A model generated the notes under the pieces. That model was given only the letters and a program-made list of their open reading frames with translations, ran no database searches and was not told the origin of the DNA. This document shows, piece by piece, positions 19,350-28,393 of a stretch of 64,000 nt of DNA. Numbering within the stretch: position 1 is the stretch's first letter; the number at the start of each line of letters is the position of its first letter. The DNA comes from Variimorphobacter saccharofermentans. GTDB taxonomy: Bacteria > Bacillota > Clostridia > Lachnospirales > Lachnospiraceae. Location: positions 2,823,501 through 2,887,500 of the forward strand of contig NZ_JACEGA010000001.1 in assembly GCF_014174405.1 (NCBI RefSeq), in the 5' to 3' direction. Position numbers and translations under genes: made by a program.

Positions 19350-20567
19350 TTATCCTAATTTGTCAAAGCCCTGGTACATAGTAATCATGGGCTGAAACAT
19401 GGCGATTAATAGAAACCCGACTACAATCGCTAATACAATAATCATAAAAGGCTCCAGTACCGCTATTAAGGATCCTGTAATGCTTTCCACCTCATCCTCA
19501 TAATACTCCGCGATTTTATCCAGCATTGAGTCCGTTGTACCGGATTGTTCTCCGATTCTAATCAGATGACTTACCATTGGCGGAAACCGATGAACCGAAT
19601 CCAGAGTATCCGCTAGTGACACCCCTCGTTCCACTTCCTTGATCGAATCTGTGATTCCCTGTCCGATTATGATGTTACTCATACTTTTTGCTGTAATCTC
19701 CAAAGCCATCGTGATCGGTATTCCGGCTGACAGCATTGTACTTAACGTTCTTCCAAACCTTGCTGAAGAGGATTTGATAATCAAATCTCCAATGAGAGGG
19801 AGCTTTAATACTGTCCTGCTTAAATACTCATTTCCCTGTTTGGAGCTCTTCAGTAGTTTAAACCCTATAATCAGAACCAATATGAATAATAAGAACACCA
19901 CCCAATTCTTTGATACAACATGACTTATTTTCAAAACCGCCGTAGTGACAGCAGGCATTTCCACTTCCATCTCATCAAACATACTCATAAAATTCGGTAT
20001 TACCTTTATCAGCATTAATGCTACAACGATGACAGAGACGAAAAGAACAATTACAGGATAAATTGTTGCTTTTTTTATGACTGCCTTCAATTTTGCTTCC
20101 TTTTCAAAATGCTCTGCCATACGAAGTAAGGAGTTCTCAAAGCTGCCCGATATCTCACCTGCTTCCATCATATTGATAAATAAGATTGGAAATATATTGG
20201 TATGTGCACTCATTGCCTGTGATAAAGTATCACCTTTCTCAATACTTGCCTTCGTCTTCTTGATTGCCTCTTTTAATAACTTATTCTCCGTATCACTACT
20301 AAGCATGTCCATCGCATGTACGATACTCACTCCTGCTGTAAGAATACTGTAAAACTGTCGGCAAAACACTGCCAGGTCCTTGGATTTTACAGCGCTGATA
20401 AGATCCAGATTAATATCCTTTGTCAGTACATTCTGTTCAAGCACCTGTATTGGCATCTTTCCTTCTGCTTTCAGAGCCGTAATTAGTTTATCTTCGCTGG
20501 CAGCTTCCATTTTTCCTTTTTTCTTTTTCCCACTTTCATCTATATAGATATATTCAAAGGTTGCCAC
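19350..20567 (-). CDS. pilC: Type IV pilus platform protein PilC (GspF family)
   Basis: 405 residues from a GTG at 20567 with GGAGG eight bases upstream, giving MATFEYIYIDESGKKKKG. The upstream ATG at 20609 has no such site. Two GspF domains are seen (about 65-190 and 265-390), with FCRQFYSILTAGVSIVHAMD and FGRTLSTMLSAGIPITMALE as the repeated motif, and three membrane helices. PilC is the inner-membrane platform turned by the PilB ATPase. A strong sigma-A-type promoter lies about 100 bases upstream. Confidence 0.92.
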   Translation of the reverse strand: MATFEYIYIDESGKKKKGKMEAASEDKLITALKAEGKMPIQVLEQNVLTKDINLDLISAVKSKDLAVFCRQFYSILTAGVSIVHAMDMLSSDTENKLLKEAIKKTKASIEKGDTLSQAMSAHTNIFPILFINMMEAGEISGSFENSLLRMAEHFEKEAKLKAVIKKATIYPVIVLFVSVIVVALMLIKVIPNFMSMFDEMEVEMPAVTTAVLKISHVVSKNWVVFLLFILVLIIGFKLLKSSKQGNEYLSRTVLKLPLIGDLIIKSSSARFGRTLSTMLSAGIPITMALEITAKSMSNIIIGQGITDSIKEVERGVSLADTLDSVHRFPPMVSHLIRIGEQSGTTDSMLDKIAEYYEDEVESITGSLIAVLEPFMIIVLAIVVGFLLIAMFQPMITMYQGFDKLG

Positions 20568-20664
20568 CTGCCATTCCTCCTTATATGCGAATTTAGTATC
20601 ATATTGCACCTTAATTTTTAACGCTGTCGTAAATGGTAATTTTTGTAAATCAATTTATGGTTCT

Positions 20665-20693
20665 ATTTTAGCTTACATATTTTTCCATGTCAA
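20665..20693 (-). promoter_or_regulatory. Sigma-A-type promoter for pilC and downstream pilus genes
   Basis: Read on the minus strand, TTGACA (20688-20693) and TAAAAT (20665-20670) are 17 bases apart. This is a near-consensus vegetative promoter about 98 bases before the pilC GTG. It suggests that pilC-pilA and later genes can be transcribed apart from pilB. Confidence 0.75.
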
Positions 20694-20778
20694 TATGTGG
20701 AGTATGTTTTATACAAAAAAAGTTCCTAATTCTATAATTTTGTTAATAATTGGTAACATATATCAATCCCTGTAATTC

Positions 20779-22485
20779 CTATACCTCTGCTATCGCAATT
20801 CGTCTCATTTCAGATAATGATGTAACCCCATCCAACACCTGCTGCCTTGCATTTACATACAAAGTACTCATTCCTTCAGACAATGCAGCCTGATGGATCT
20901 CATCTGAGGAGCCTTTTCGATTAATAATACTTCGTATCTTCTGTGTAACCGGCATAATTTCATAAATACCGATTCTGCCCAGATATCCAGTACCATTACA
21001 ATGAATGCAGCCTTCGGGTTTATATAGCTGCAGTTCCTCAGAATCACATCTAAGATATTCCCTTTCCTCTTTCGTAGCATAGTATCCCTTTTTGCAACCA
21101 CACAACCTCCTAACCAGGCGCTGTGCGATAACCCCGATGGTTGCATCTCCAATCAAATACGGTTCGATGCCCATATCCACCAATCGGGTAATGCTGCTTG
21201 CTGCACTATTCGTATGTAATGTACTTACCACAAGATGACCGGTTATGGATGCCTTAACAGCAATTCCGGCCGTCTCGCTATCTCTTATTTCCCCAATCAT
21301 GATGATATCCGGATCCTGTCTTAGGATTGCACGTAATGCAGTTGCGAAGGTTAAATCTGCTTTCGTATTCACTTGTACCTGATTGATTCCATCAATATTT
21401 GCTTCTACCGGATCTTCAACAGTAATAATATTTACCTCATTTTGATTCAATTCACTTAATACCGTATATAAGGTTGTAGATTTTCCACTTCCTGTAGGGC
21501 CTGTTACTAATAACAGCCCATGAGGAGTCTGAAGCAAACGATTGAATTTTATCAGATCACTATCCGTAAGCCCCAACTCTGCTTTATTGCGATTTAACAT
21601 CCTTGTCTCCGAAAGTCGCATAACAGCCTTTTCACCATAGGAGGTTGGTAGAATGGATACGCGGATATCGAACTCCTTTCGGTCTACCTCTATAGTAATT
21701 CGTCCATCCTGGGGCTTCCTTTTTTCCGCTATATCCATTCCTCCAAGAATTTTAATTCTTGCAATGATGGCAGATAATAAAGCGGATTGATAGGCTGCTG
21801 CTTCTTTTAATACCCCATCCACACGGTAACGAATTCGAACTCTTCTCTCCAATGCCTCTATATGAATATCACTGGCACGCTGCCTTACTGCTTGCTCAAT
21901 CATATTTCGTACCAGCTTGACTATGGGAGAACGATTCACCTCCAGTTTATTGTTCTCCTCTAATTCTTCCAACGCATATTGTCTCTTTTCCCATTCCATC
22001 GCATAAGAGTCTGCAATCCTTTTATTCTCTGCATTTCCATAATACTTATCAATTGCAGATTTAATGTCACAGGGTGTTGCAATAACCGGTTCAATCTGAT
22101 AATTTGTCAGGATACTCAAGTCATCAATCGCAACGATATCCATGGGATCCGCCATTGCTACACGAAGTATACTGGGAGTATCCTGATGAAAGGAAAATGG
22201 CATAACCACATACTTATCAAGAATTTCCCGTTCTGATATTAGATTGACAACCTTATCCGGGATTTTATATTCTGACAGCGTAACAAACTCTGTATGAAGC
22301 TGCTGCGTCAAAGCGCATGCTATTTCTACTTCCGACGTAATACCCATATCAACAAGGGTCTCTCCCAGTTTTTTCCCCTTGTTAAGCTTTTGCTCCTCAA
22401 GGGCCTTCTCAAGCTGTTCCGAAGTAACAACTCCGGAATCCAGCAAAATATTGCCCAGTTTTTTCTTTTCCCTAAAGTTTCCCAT
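20779..22485 (-). CDS. pilB: Type IV pilus extension ATPase PilB (GspE family)
   Basis: 568 residues from the ATG at 22485 (GGAGG five bases upstream; a TTG 12 bases earlier is less likely). The N-terminal MshEN-type region has two related motifs, KLGNILLDSGVVTSEQLEKA and KLGETLVDMGI. The ATPase has Walker A GPTGSGKST, the Asp box and the Walker B DIIMIGEIRDSETA. A tetracysteine zinc site follows (CGC...CIHCNGTGYLGR). It powers pilus extension at the membrane. The tandem motif matches the pattern known for c-di-GMP binding in MshE; that it binds c-di-GMP here is inference. Confidence 0.93.
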   Translation of the reverse strand: MGNFREKKKLGNILLDSGVVTSEQLEKALEEQKLNKGKKLGETLVDMGITSEVEIACALTQQLHTEFVTLSEYKIPDKVVNLISEREILDKYVVMPFSFHQDTPSILRVAMADPMDIVAIDDLSILTNYQIEPVIATPCDIKSAIDKYYGNAENKRIADSYAMEWEKRQYALEELEENNKLEVNRSPIVKLVRNMIEQAVRQRASDIHIEALERRVRIRYRVDGVLKEAAAYQSALLSAIIARIKILGGMDIAEKRKPQDGRITIEVDRKEFDIRVSILPTSYGEKAVMRLSETRMLNRNKAELGLTDSDLIKFNRLLQTPHGLLLVTGPTGSGKSTTLYTVLSELNQNEVNIITVEDPVEANIDGINQVQVNTKADLTFATALRAILRQDPDIIMIGEIRDSETAGIAVKASITGHLVVSTLHTNSAASSITRLVDMGIEPYLIGDATIGVIAQRLVRRLCGCKKGYYATKEEREYLRCDSEELQLYKPEGCIHCNGTGYLGRIGIYEIMPVTQKIRSIINRKGSSDEIHQAALSEGMSTLYVNARQQVLDGVTSLSEMRRIAIAEV

Positions 22486-22693
22486 AAGCCCCTCCAATAT
22501 GCCTTTTTATAAGGTTAAATTACCTCTCTCCTCAGTTGTATTAACTATATTACATCCAAATATTGTAAATTACAATAGCATTTGTTAATTATTTACAGCA
22601 TAAATACGTTCACGATCGATATATAAATCTAAAACAGAGTTTCACTTGTAAAATCCTCGAAGCTTGTTGAACAAGCTTTGCTGGTAAATAAAT

Positions 22694-22713
22694 AGCCGGG
22701 GTTTTCCCCGGCA
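22694..22713 (-). terminator. Strong GC hairpin between pilB and recG
   Basis: GCCGGGG (22695-22701) pairs with CCCCGGC (22706-22712) across a four-base loop. On the minus strand it is followed by TATTTATTTA, a moderate T-rich tail. It could end recG transcription, about 230 bases after its stop. Confidence 0.55.
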
Positions 22714-22744
22714 TATGTATTCTTATAATTCTAATCCAATAAAT

Positions 22745-22924
22745 GAGGACTGCCTGCATAATATCTGCAGGAATATAACTTACCGTTGAAAGAACTTGTT
22801 GCTGTATCTTATATGAATCAGGCGAATGTTCAATTCACAAGTGACATACAAAATCAGTAACAGGTACTTTTGTCTGTGTGTGAGGTAAGCTATATCCCTG
22901 CTGATAAATTATGCAGCAGCCCTC
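22745..22924. repeat. Hairpin repeat, family A, single copy
   Basis: An imperfect inverted repeat of about 180 bases. GAGGACTGCCTGCATAAT on the left pairs with ATTATGCAGCAGCCCTC on the right, then AACTTACC with GGTAAGCT, and inner arms with several mismatches. It shares core blocks with the copies at 27.3-27.7 kb: GAAAGAAC.TGTTGCTGTAT, ACATACAAAATCAGTAA and GTCTGTGTGTGAGGTAAG. It lies just beyond the recG stop. Confidence 0.8.
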
Positions 22925-22943
22925 TTCAAATCCTATCCAATTA

Positions 22944-24980
22944 TTATAAGGTTCCTGTCCCTTTATGTAGTATTTTATTTTCTAAGCCGGGATCCGCTTC
23001 AAAGATTTTATCCACTTCCCGGTCTGACAGCTTCTTTACAGCATCCGCAGCTGCCTTCAATATGCTTGCATCCTGGAAGATATCTCCCAGCTTGAATTCC
23101 ATCTCTCCGCTCTGTCGGATACCGAAGATATCACCGGGCCCTCGTAGCTTAAGATCCTCTCCCGCAATGAAGAAGCCGTCATTTGACTTATTGAGAATTT
23201 CAAGTCTTTCCCATGCATCACGACTACTGCTTCCACATACAAAAATGCAATAGGATTGAAACTCTCCACGTCCAACACGTCCTCGAAGCTGATGAAGCTG
23301 TGCCAACCCAAAGCGCTCTGCATTCTCTACCATCATAACTGTGGCATTGGGCACATTGACACCAACCTCCACTACCGTTGTAGAGACCAGTACATGGATT
23401 TCTCCATTGGCAAAACGCTCCATAACATCATTTTTCTCTTTTGGTTTCATCTTACCATGTAAATACTCTACTACTACCTGGGTAGCAAGTGTTTCTCTTA
23501 ATCTATCCGTATATTCCATAACATTTTCTGCTTCTATTTCATCACTTTCCTCTACCATAGGGCATATTACATAAGCCTGTCTTCCCTCTGCCACCTGCTT
23601 ATCAATGAAACGATAGGCATTCGGCCGGTAATTCGTATCTACGACGCAGTTCTTAATGGGTAATCGTTTTGCCGGCAGCTCATCCACAATGGAAATATCT
23701 AGATCGCCATAGAGTATGATTGCCAGAGTTCTGGGTATGGGTGTTGCGCTCATTACAAGAACATGGGGATGTCCTCCCTTATTCATTAAGGCTTCTCGTT
23801 GCTTTACACCAAATCGGTGCTGCTCGTCCGTAATCACTAAAGCCAGATTGTCATACTCCACCTTCTCCTGAATCAATGCATGGGTTCCAATAATCAAATC
23901 CACTGAATGGGACTTTATGGTTTCATATGTCTCCCTCTTCTCTTTCGCAGTCATTGATCCAACTAAAAGACAGGTTCTGATGCCAAAGCTCACAAGCATT
24001 TCCGTCAGGGACTTATAATGCTGCTTTGCAAGAACTTCTGTTGGTACCATCATACAAGCCTGATAACCATTCTTGGCCGCCATAAGTAATGCCAAAATGG
24101 CAAGTACCGTTTTACCGGAACCAACATCACCCTGAATTAAGCGGTTCATCACAAAATCACCCTGTAAATCATGCTTCACCTCTTGCCATACTCGTAGCTG
24201 TGCATTGGTCAATTGATAAGGGAATTGTCTGATCAGCTGATCACATTCCTCACATTCCTGCATCCGATATTCGGAATGCTGTTGTGTTCTTTTCTCTTTC
24301 AGTTTCCTAAGTGCCAGAATATACAGGAAAAACTCATCAAACACCAAGCGCTGCCGGGCATTCATCATACTGTCGCGATCCTTCGGAAAATGTACCTCCC
24401 TAATAGCCTTGGTACGATCCATCAGTCCATATTCTCTGGTGATTGATTTTGGAATATAATCCTTAGCAAAGGACAGCTCTGACAATATCTGCTTCACTGC
24501 CTTTGTTACCATATTATTCGTCAACCCTTCGGTAAGAGGATAGACTGGCTGTAATATCCTTAATAATTTATAATAGCTCTCCTTCTGGTAAATACCCGGT
24601 TGCTCCATAACCAGGACTCCATTCTTACGTACCACTTTACCCCGGAATATATAATGATAACCGGAGCGCAAGGATTTCTGTAAGAATGGCATGTTAAACC
24701 ATGTGAGATACATGGAGGCAGAGGAATCCTTCACCTGTACATTAACTATCTGCAGATTTCGGACCTTTTTTAACTTGGGTGTCATCGCTATTCCTGCTTC
24801 AATTGATGCTGTAATCCCCTCTGTCAAAGAAGAAATGGGAACAGGTCTTTCAAATTCCTCATAACCTCTGGGGTAATGTTCCAGCAAATCCTGTACCGTT
24901 TCTATTCCCAGCTTATGAAATACCTTCTCTGTCTTATCCCCAATTCCTTTAATTACTTTAATCTTGTCACTCGCTTCCAA
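22944..24980 (-). CDS. recG: ATP-dependent DNA helicase RecG
   Basis: 678 residues from a TTG at 24980 with GGAGG seven bases upstream; an ATG 15 bases earlier overlaps that site. The N-terminal wedge/OB domain starts DKIKVIKGIGDKTEKVFHKL and includes YPRGYEEF. Helicase motifs are IQGDVGSGKTVLA (Walker A), ITDEQHRFGVKQ (DEQH), MSATPIPRTLA and ERFGLAQLHQLRGRVGRG (motif VI). RecG reverses stalled forks and handles branched DNA. It is usually near the DAK2/Asp23 genes, and it is here, about 3.4 kb apart because a transporter operon lies between. Confidence 0.97.
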   Translation of the reverse strand: MEASDKIKVIKGIGDKTEKVFHKLGIETVQDLLEHYPRGYEEFERPVPISSLTEGITASIEAGIAMTPKLKKVRNLQIVNVQVKDSSASMYLTWFNMPFLQKSLRSGYHYIFRGKVVRKNGVLVMEQPGIYQKESYYKLLRILQPVYPLTEGLTNNMVTKAVKQILSELSFAKDYIPKSITREYGLMDRTKAIREVHFPKDRDSMMNARQRLVFDEFFLYILALRKLKEKRTQQHSEYRMQECEECDQLIRQFPYQLTNAQLRVWQEVKHDLQGDFVMNRLIQGDVGSGKTVLAILALLMAAKNGYQACMMVPTEVLAKQHYKSLTEMLVSFGIRTCLLVGSMTAKEKRETYETIKSHSVDLIIGTHALIQEKVEYDNLALVITDEQHRFGVKQREALMNKGGHPHVLVMSATPIPRTLAIILYGDLDISIVDELPAKRLPIKNCVVDTNYRPNAYRFIDKQVAEGRQAYVICPMVEESDEIEAENVMEYTDRLRETLATQVVVEYLHGKMKPKEKNDVMERFANGEIHVLVSTTVVEVGVNVPNATVMMVENAERFGLAQLHQLRGRVGRGEFQSYCIFVCGSSSRDAWERLEILNKSNDGFFIAGEDLKLRGPGDIFGIRQSGEMEFKLGDIFQDASILKAAADAVKKLSDREVDKIFEADPGLENKILHKGTGTL

Positions 24981-25127
24981 AGATCCACCTCCCATAGCAT
25001 TGCATATCTATATAGGAAAACTTCTGTAATATTATTCATAAGAGTATTCGAATAATCTCATTATAAATCATATAAGTACAATGGAAAAGCAAAAAAATAT
25101 TATAGCTCACAATGTTACAGTCCACTC

Positions 25128-25258
25128 AGAGCGGAAATATATCCTTCGCAAAGCCGCTTTCGCTTAATTGTACTTAGTAACGGTATATAAGGCTTCAAGG
25201 AGCAGAGCCTAAGTACCGACTAGTACAAATGCTCTGCTATGGATATATTTCCAGCTCT
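25128..25258. repeat. Hairpin repeat, family B
   Basis: AGAGCGGAAATATATCC on the left pairs with GGATATATTTCCAGCTCT at the right end with one base difference. An internal block GCAGAGCCTAAGTACCGACT is shared with a shorter copy near 37.4 kb. It occupies the space upstream of the ytr-like operon. Function unknown; its two copies point to a dispersed element. Confidence 0.7.
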
Positions 25259-25301
25259 AGATGAACCATTATCTCATTATAAAATTTTTTTAAAAAGAGT
25301 A

Positions 25302-25369
25302 TTGACATATCTAAGAAGTAGTTGTATTATTGTATTAACCACTTAGTACATTAATACAGTAATACAACT
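25302..25369 (+). promoter_or_regulatory. Promoter with overlapping palindromic operator of the ytr-like operon
   Basis: TTGACA (25302-25307) and TATTAT (25325-25330) are 17 bases apart. Arms AGTTGTATTATTGTATTAA (25320-25338) and TTAATACAGTAATACAACT (25351-25369) are reverse complements with one mismatch in 19. The left arm covers the -10 element. A dimeric GntR repressor bound there would block RNA polymerase, so autoregulation by the next gene is likely. Confidence 0.85.
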
Positions 25370-25387
25370 TTTGAAAGGAGAATTAAA

Positions 25388-25765
25388 ATGCAATGGGATC
25401 TTGATAGTGAACGACCTGTTTATATCCAGCTGATTGAACAAATACAAGCAGGAATAATCTCAGGTCAATTTAAACCAGGTGATAAGCTTCCTTCTGTCAG
25501 AGATTTAGCAGCGGAAGCAACGGTCAATCCAAATACAATGCAAAAAGCCCTGGCAGAACTCGAAAGAACCGGACTCATTTACACTAATCGAACCAGCGGA
25601 CGATATATTACCTCGGATGAGACCATGATTAAAAAATTAAAAATGACCTCCGCTAAGGATCTGGTATTTGAGTTTATCGAGAAAATGAAACAGCTTGGAA
25701 TTGAACCGGATGAAACAGTAACTTTGGTAACTGATTTTGTAAAGAATGAAGAATATAAGCGTTAA
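25388..25765 (+). CDS. GntR-family (YtrA subfamily) transcriptional repressor
   Basis: 125 residues. The winged HTH (about 10-75) contains YIQLIEQIQAGIISGQFKPG, then DKLPSVRDLAAEATVNPNTM, the standard GntR signature. The short C-terminal tail (about 50 residues) is typical of YtrA rather than the long ligand-binding FadR or HutC types. It is the first gene of an operon with an ABC ATPase and a permease, as in the ytr systems that respond to cell-wall stress. GGAGA is the ribosome site. The ligand or signal cannot be read from the sequence. Confidence 0.92.
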   Translation: MQWDLDSERPVYIQLIEQIQAGIISGQFKPGDKLPSVRDLAAEATVNPNTMQKALAELERTGLIYTNRTSGRYITSDETMIKKLKMTSAKDLVFEFIEKMKQLGIEPDETVTLVTDFVKNEEYKR

Positions 25766-25786
25766 CGCAGATGGGAGTTAAGTAAA

Positions 25787-26485
25787 ATGAATGCTATTTT
25801 AGAGTGTAAATCGCTGACAAAAAGTTTTTCAAATCTCACAGCCCTGAATAATGTTAACCTGACTTTGGAACGGGGTAGGATAATCGGACTCCTGGGTCCA
25901 AATGGGAGTGGGAAAACGACTTTAATTAAATTAATTAATGGTCTATTAGTGCCGGATGGTGGCACACTATTGGTTAACGGCTACCAGCCTGGATCAGAAA
26001 CGAAAAAGATCGTATCTTATCTGCCGGAGAGAACATACCTGCCGGAATGGATGCGGATCTCTGATGCAATTGCATTTTTTCAGGATTTTTATCAGGATTT
26101 TGATAAGAAAAGAGCCTATGACATGCTAGATCGCCTTCATTTGGATCCAAGCAAACGTATGAAGACCTTATCAAAAGGAACCAAAGAAAAGGTTCAACTG
26201 ATTCTTGTCATGAGTCGTAATGCGGATTTATACTGCCTTGACGAACCAATCGGTGGTGTTGACCCTGCTGCCAGAGATTATATCCTGAATACTATATTGT
26301 CCAATTACAATGAGAATGCTACTGTTCTCATATCCACACATTTAATCTCTGATATTGAAAAGATATTGGATGAAGTTGTATTTATCAAAGATGGCTTTGT
26401 TACTTTGCATTCTTCTGTAGATGATATTCGTGTTAAGGAAGGCAAATCCATCGATACATTGTTCAGGGAGGTATTCAGATGTTAG
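25787..26485 (+). CDS. ABC transporter ATP-binding protein
   Basis: 232 residues, one nucleotide-binding domain. Walker A GLLGPNGSGKTTL, signature region LSKGTKEKVQLIL (degenerate relative to LSGGQ, as is usual in YtrB-like ATPases), Walker B LYCLDEPIGGVD and the switch His in LISTHL. It pairs with the permease downstream, overlapping it by seven bases. Export of a drug, peptide or lipid is plausible; the substrate is unknown. Confidence 0.93.
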   Translation: MNAILECKSLTKSFSNLTALNNVNLTLERGRIIGLLGPNGSGKTTLIKLINGLLVPDGGTLLVNGYQPGSETKKIVSYLPERTYLPEWMRISDAIAFFQDFYQDFDKKRAYDMLDRLHLDPSKRMKTLSKGTKEKVQLILVMSRNADLYCLDEPIGGVDPAARDYILNTILSNYNENATVLISTHLISDIEKILDEVVFIKDGFVTLHSSVDDIRVKEGKSIDTLFREVFRC

Positions 26486-27264
26486 GTAAACTATTTAAAC
26501 ATGAAATGAAAGCAACAGCAAGATTATTATTGCCTTTGTATGTTGTAATTGTAGTATTAACGATAATGGACCGGATTGTACTTAATCTTGATGTCTTCGA
26601 AGGTATTATGTTTTTTATTCCCGGTATGCTTACAACCCTTTATGTCATTTCCCTGATCGCAATTGTAGTCGTAACAATTGTTATGCTGATTATCCGATTT
26701 TATAAGAATCTGATTTCAGATGAAGGATATTTGATGTTTACATTACCAGTAAAAACACATCAGTTAATTAATGCGAAAATGTTTGCTTCTACTATATGGA
26801 TCATAGCCAGTATTGTAGCAGTGTGTACATCAGTATTTGCATTACTGATTACTCCTAACGCCTTTGCCGATATAATAAGAGAACTTCGAAGGATATTCTC
26901 CGAAATAATATCGACTTTAGATGCAAATGCCGCTCTATTCTACACAGAGCTTATACTATTAACTCTATTTAGTATCATTAATAATATTTTAAAGGTCTAT
27001 ATGTCCATTGCAATCGGTCAATTGCTTAACAGATATAAAATACTGGGTGGTATCGCTGCCTATATTATCATTAACATTGTACTTCAATTTATTGGCACAA
27101 TACTCCTAGTAGTCGGTGCTAGTGTATTTGAGAAAAGGATGTATGAGTTTTCTGTATTACCTCAAATAGCAATGCCATTAACGTTATTGTTAGTCATCCT
27201 ATTAAGTATTATATATTATGTTGTAACACATTTCATCTTCAGTAAGAAGCTTAATCTTGAATAA
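26479..27264 (+). CDS. ABC-2-like membrane permease
   Basis: 261 residues with about six hydrophobic segments, beginning LFKHEMKATARLLLPLYVVIVV. ISDEGYLMFTLPVKTHQLINAKM is the usual cytoplasmic loop of ABC-2 type permeases. It begins within the ATPase gene. It would dimerise with the ATPase subunit to move an unknown substrate, under control of the GntR protein at the operon head. Confidence 0.85.
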   Translation: MLGKLFKHEMKATARLLLPLYVVIVVLTIMDRIVLNLDVFEGIMFFIPGMLTTLYVISLIAIVVVTIVMLIIRFYKNLISDEGYLMFTLPVKTHQLINAKMFASTIWIIASIVAVCTSVFALLITPNAFADIIRELRRIFSEIISTLDANAALFYTELILLTLFSIINNILKVYMSIAIGQLLNRYKILGGIAAYIIINIVLQFIGTILLVVGASVFEKRMYEFSVLPQIAMPLTLLLVILLSIIYYVVTHFIFSKKLNLE

Positions 27265-27306
27265 TCGAAAGAACACGCTCCACTACTACCCCTGGTTGTT
27301 GAAAAG

Positions 27307-27665
27307 GCCGCTGCACAATATAAATAACAGAAGGGAGTATGACTTACCATAATACACTGTCGGAAGAACATGTTGCTGTATTTTGTATGAAACAGGTGAA
27401 TATTTATGTTCACCTGAGACATGCAAAATCAGTAAAATGTACTTCCGTCTGTGTGTGAGGTAAGTCATACTCCCTTCTGTTATGTTATATTATGCAGGGA
27501 TTGTGAATTACCATAATACACTGTCGGAAGAACATGTTGCTGTATTTTGTATGAAACAGGTGAATATTTATGTTCACCTGAGACATACAAAATCAGTAAA
27601 ATGTACTTCCGTCTGTGTGTGAGGTAAGTCATACTCCCTTCTGTTATGTTATATTGTGCAGCGGC
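27307..27665. repeat. Hairpin repeat, family A, with internal tandem duplication
   Basis: The outer arms GCCGCTGCACAATATA (from 27307) and TATATTGTGCAGCGGC (ending 27665) are perfect reverse complements. AACAGAAGGGAGTATG pairs with CATACTCCCTTCTGTT. Inside, a block of about 148 bases starting CATAATACACTGTCGG occurs twice, at 27349 and 27512 (163-base period), with very few differences. Each block holds AGGTGAATATTTATGTTCACCT as its central hairpin. The element fills the space between the ABC permease and the DUF1653 gene. Confidence 0.9.
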
Positions 27666-27674
27666 ACTTCATGA

Positions 27675-28217
27675 TTAACGTAATCTTCTATCTTCAAATC
27701 GACTCATGGCTTCCAGACAAACGATCAGCTCCTGAATACGCTCCTCCAAAGGACCTTCATCCACCGTACAATCCAAAGAAATCGCCATATCATTAATAAT
27801 ACGGTCATTTATATGTTTCCGGTTGGAGGTCAGAATTTCCAGTTTTTTTCGATATGAGCTTGCATCTAAGAATTGAAGCAACAGATTACTTACTGGATCC
27901 ATATTATCCTGATGAATATCTTGAGACGACACATTTGTATCAGTTGATGCTGGTATGCCTGAATTCATGGTAGATACTTGCTTCTGCGGATCTGCTTCAT
28001 GTATATCATCCTTAACTACCGTTAAATCACTTTGATAGCGTTCCTCCATATAAAGCTTCAATGGTTGCACCAGAAAACGGAACTCACCGAATAATTCCTG
28101 ATATACCACCATTTTTTCTGATGTATGCGTATGAACCGCAATCGTAATTATTTGATAGGGTTTATCCTTTACATAATAGATTTCACCCGGCGCCGGTATT
28201 TTATTACTGTCTCCCAT
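27675..28217 (-). CDS. DUF1653-domain protein
   Basis: 180 residues. The N-terminal part (about 8-55) PGEIYYVKDKPYQII...EKMVVYQELFGEFRFLVQPL matches the small DUF1653 fold (PGxYxHxKGxxYxVL...VVYxxLYG). The remainder is a linker and a helical tail with EILTSNRKHINDRIINDMAI. GGAGG precedes the ATG. Function of DUF1653 is unknown. Confidence 0.8.
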   Translation of the reverse strand: MGDSNKIPAPGEIYYVKDKPYQIITIAVHTHTSEKMVVYQELFGEFRFLVQPLKLYMEERYQSDLTVVKDDIHEADPQKQVSTMNSGIPASTDTNVSSQDIHQDNMDPVSNLLLQFLDASSYRKKLEILTSNRKHINDRIINDMAISLDCTVDEGPLEERIQELIVCLEAMSRFEDRRLR

Positions 28218-28334
28218 TACAATCCTCCCTCAAGTCTGAACATCAGCGAATTAATTACTAATGCATTAAAATATTACTAAATAGAAACACACTCTCTATA
28301 CTTTTATAACCAGGTCATTTCAATTGAATAAAAT

Positions 28335-28360
28335 AGTGGTTCGCAAAAATACGAACCACT
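28335..28360 (-). terminator. Intrinsic terminator after the DAK2 kinase gene
   Basis: AGTGGTTCG and CGAACCACT pair across an eight-base loop. On the minus strand the tail is ATTTTATTC. It is 33 bases past the stop of the DAK2 gene. Confidence 0.7.
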
Positions 28361-28393
28361 AAAATCATATCACTTATTCTCGAACTTGTAAAC

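Noticed and set aside
22486..22943. Possible c-di-GMP riboswitch upstream of pilB
   Set aside because: The minus-strand leader lacks the conserved c-di-GMP-I blocks; I saw only a GC hairpin and a family A repeat.
27216..27468. Minus-strand ORFs over the hairpin element
   Set aside because: They come from the repeat and have no start signals.
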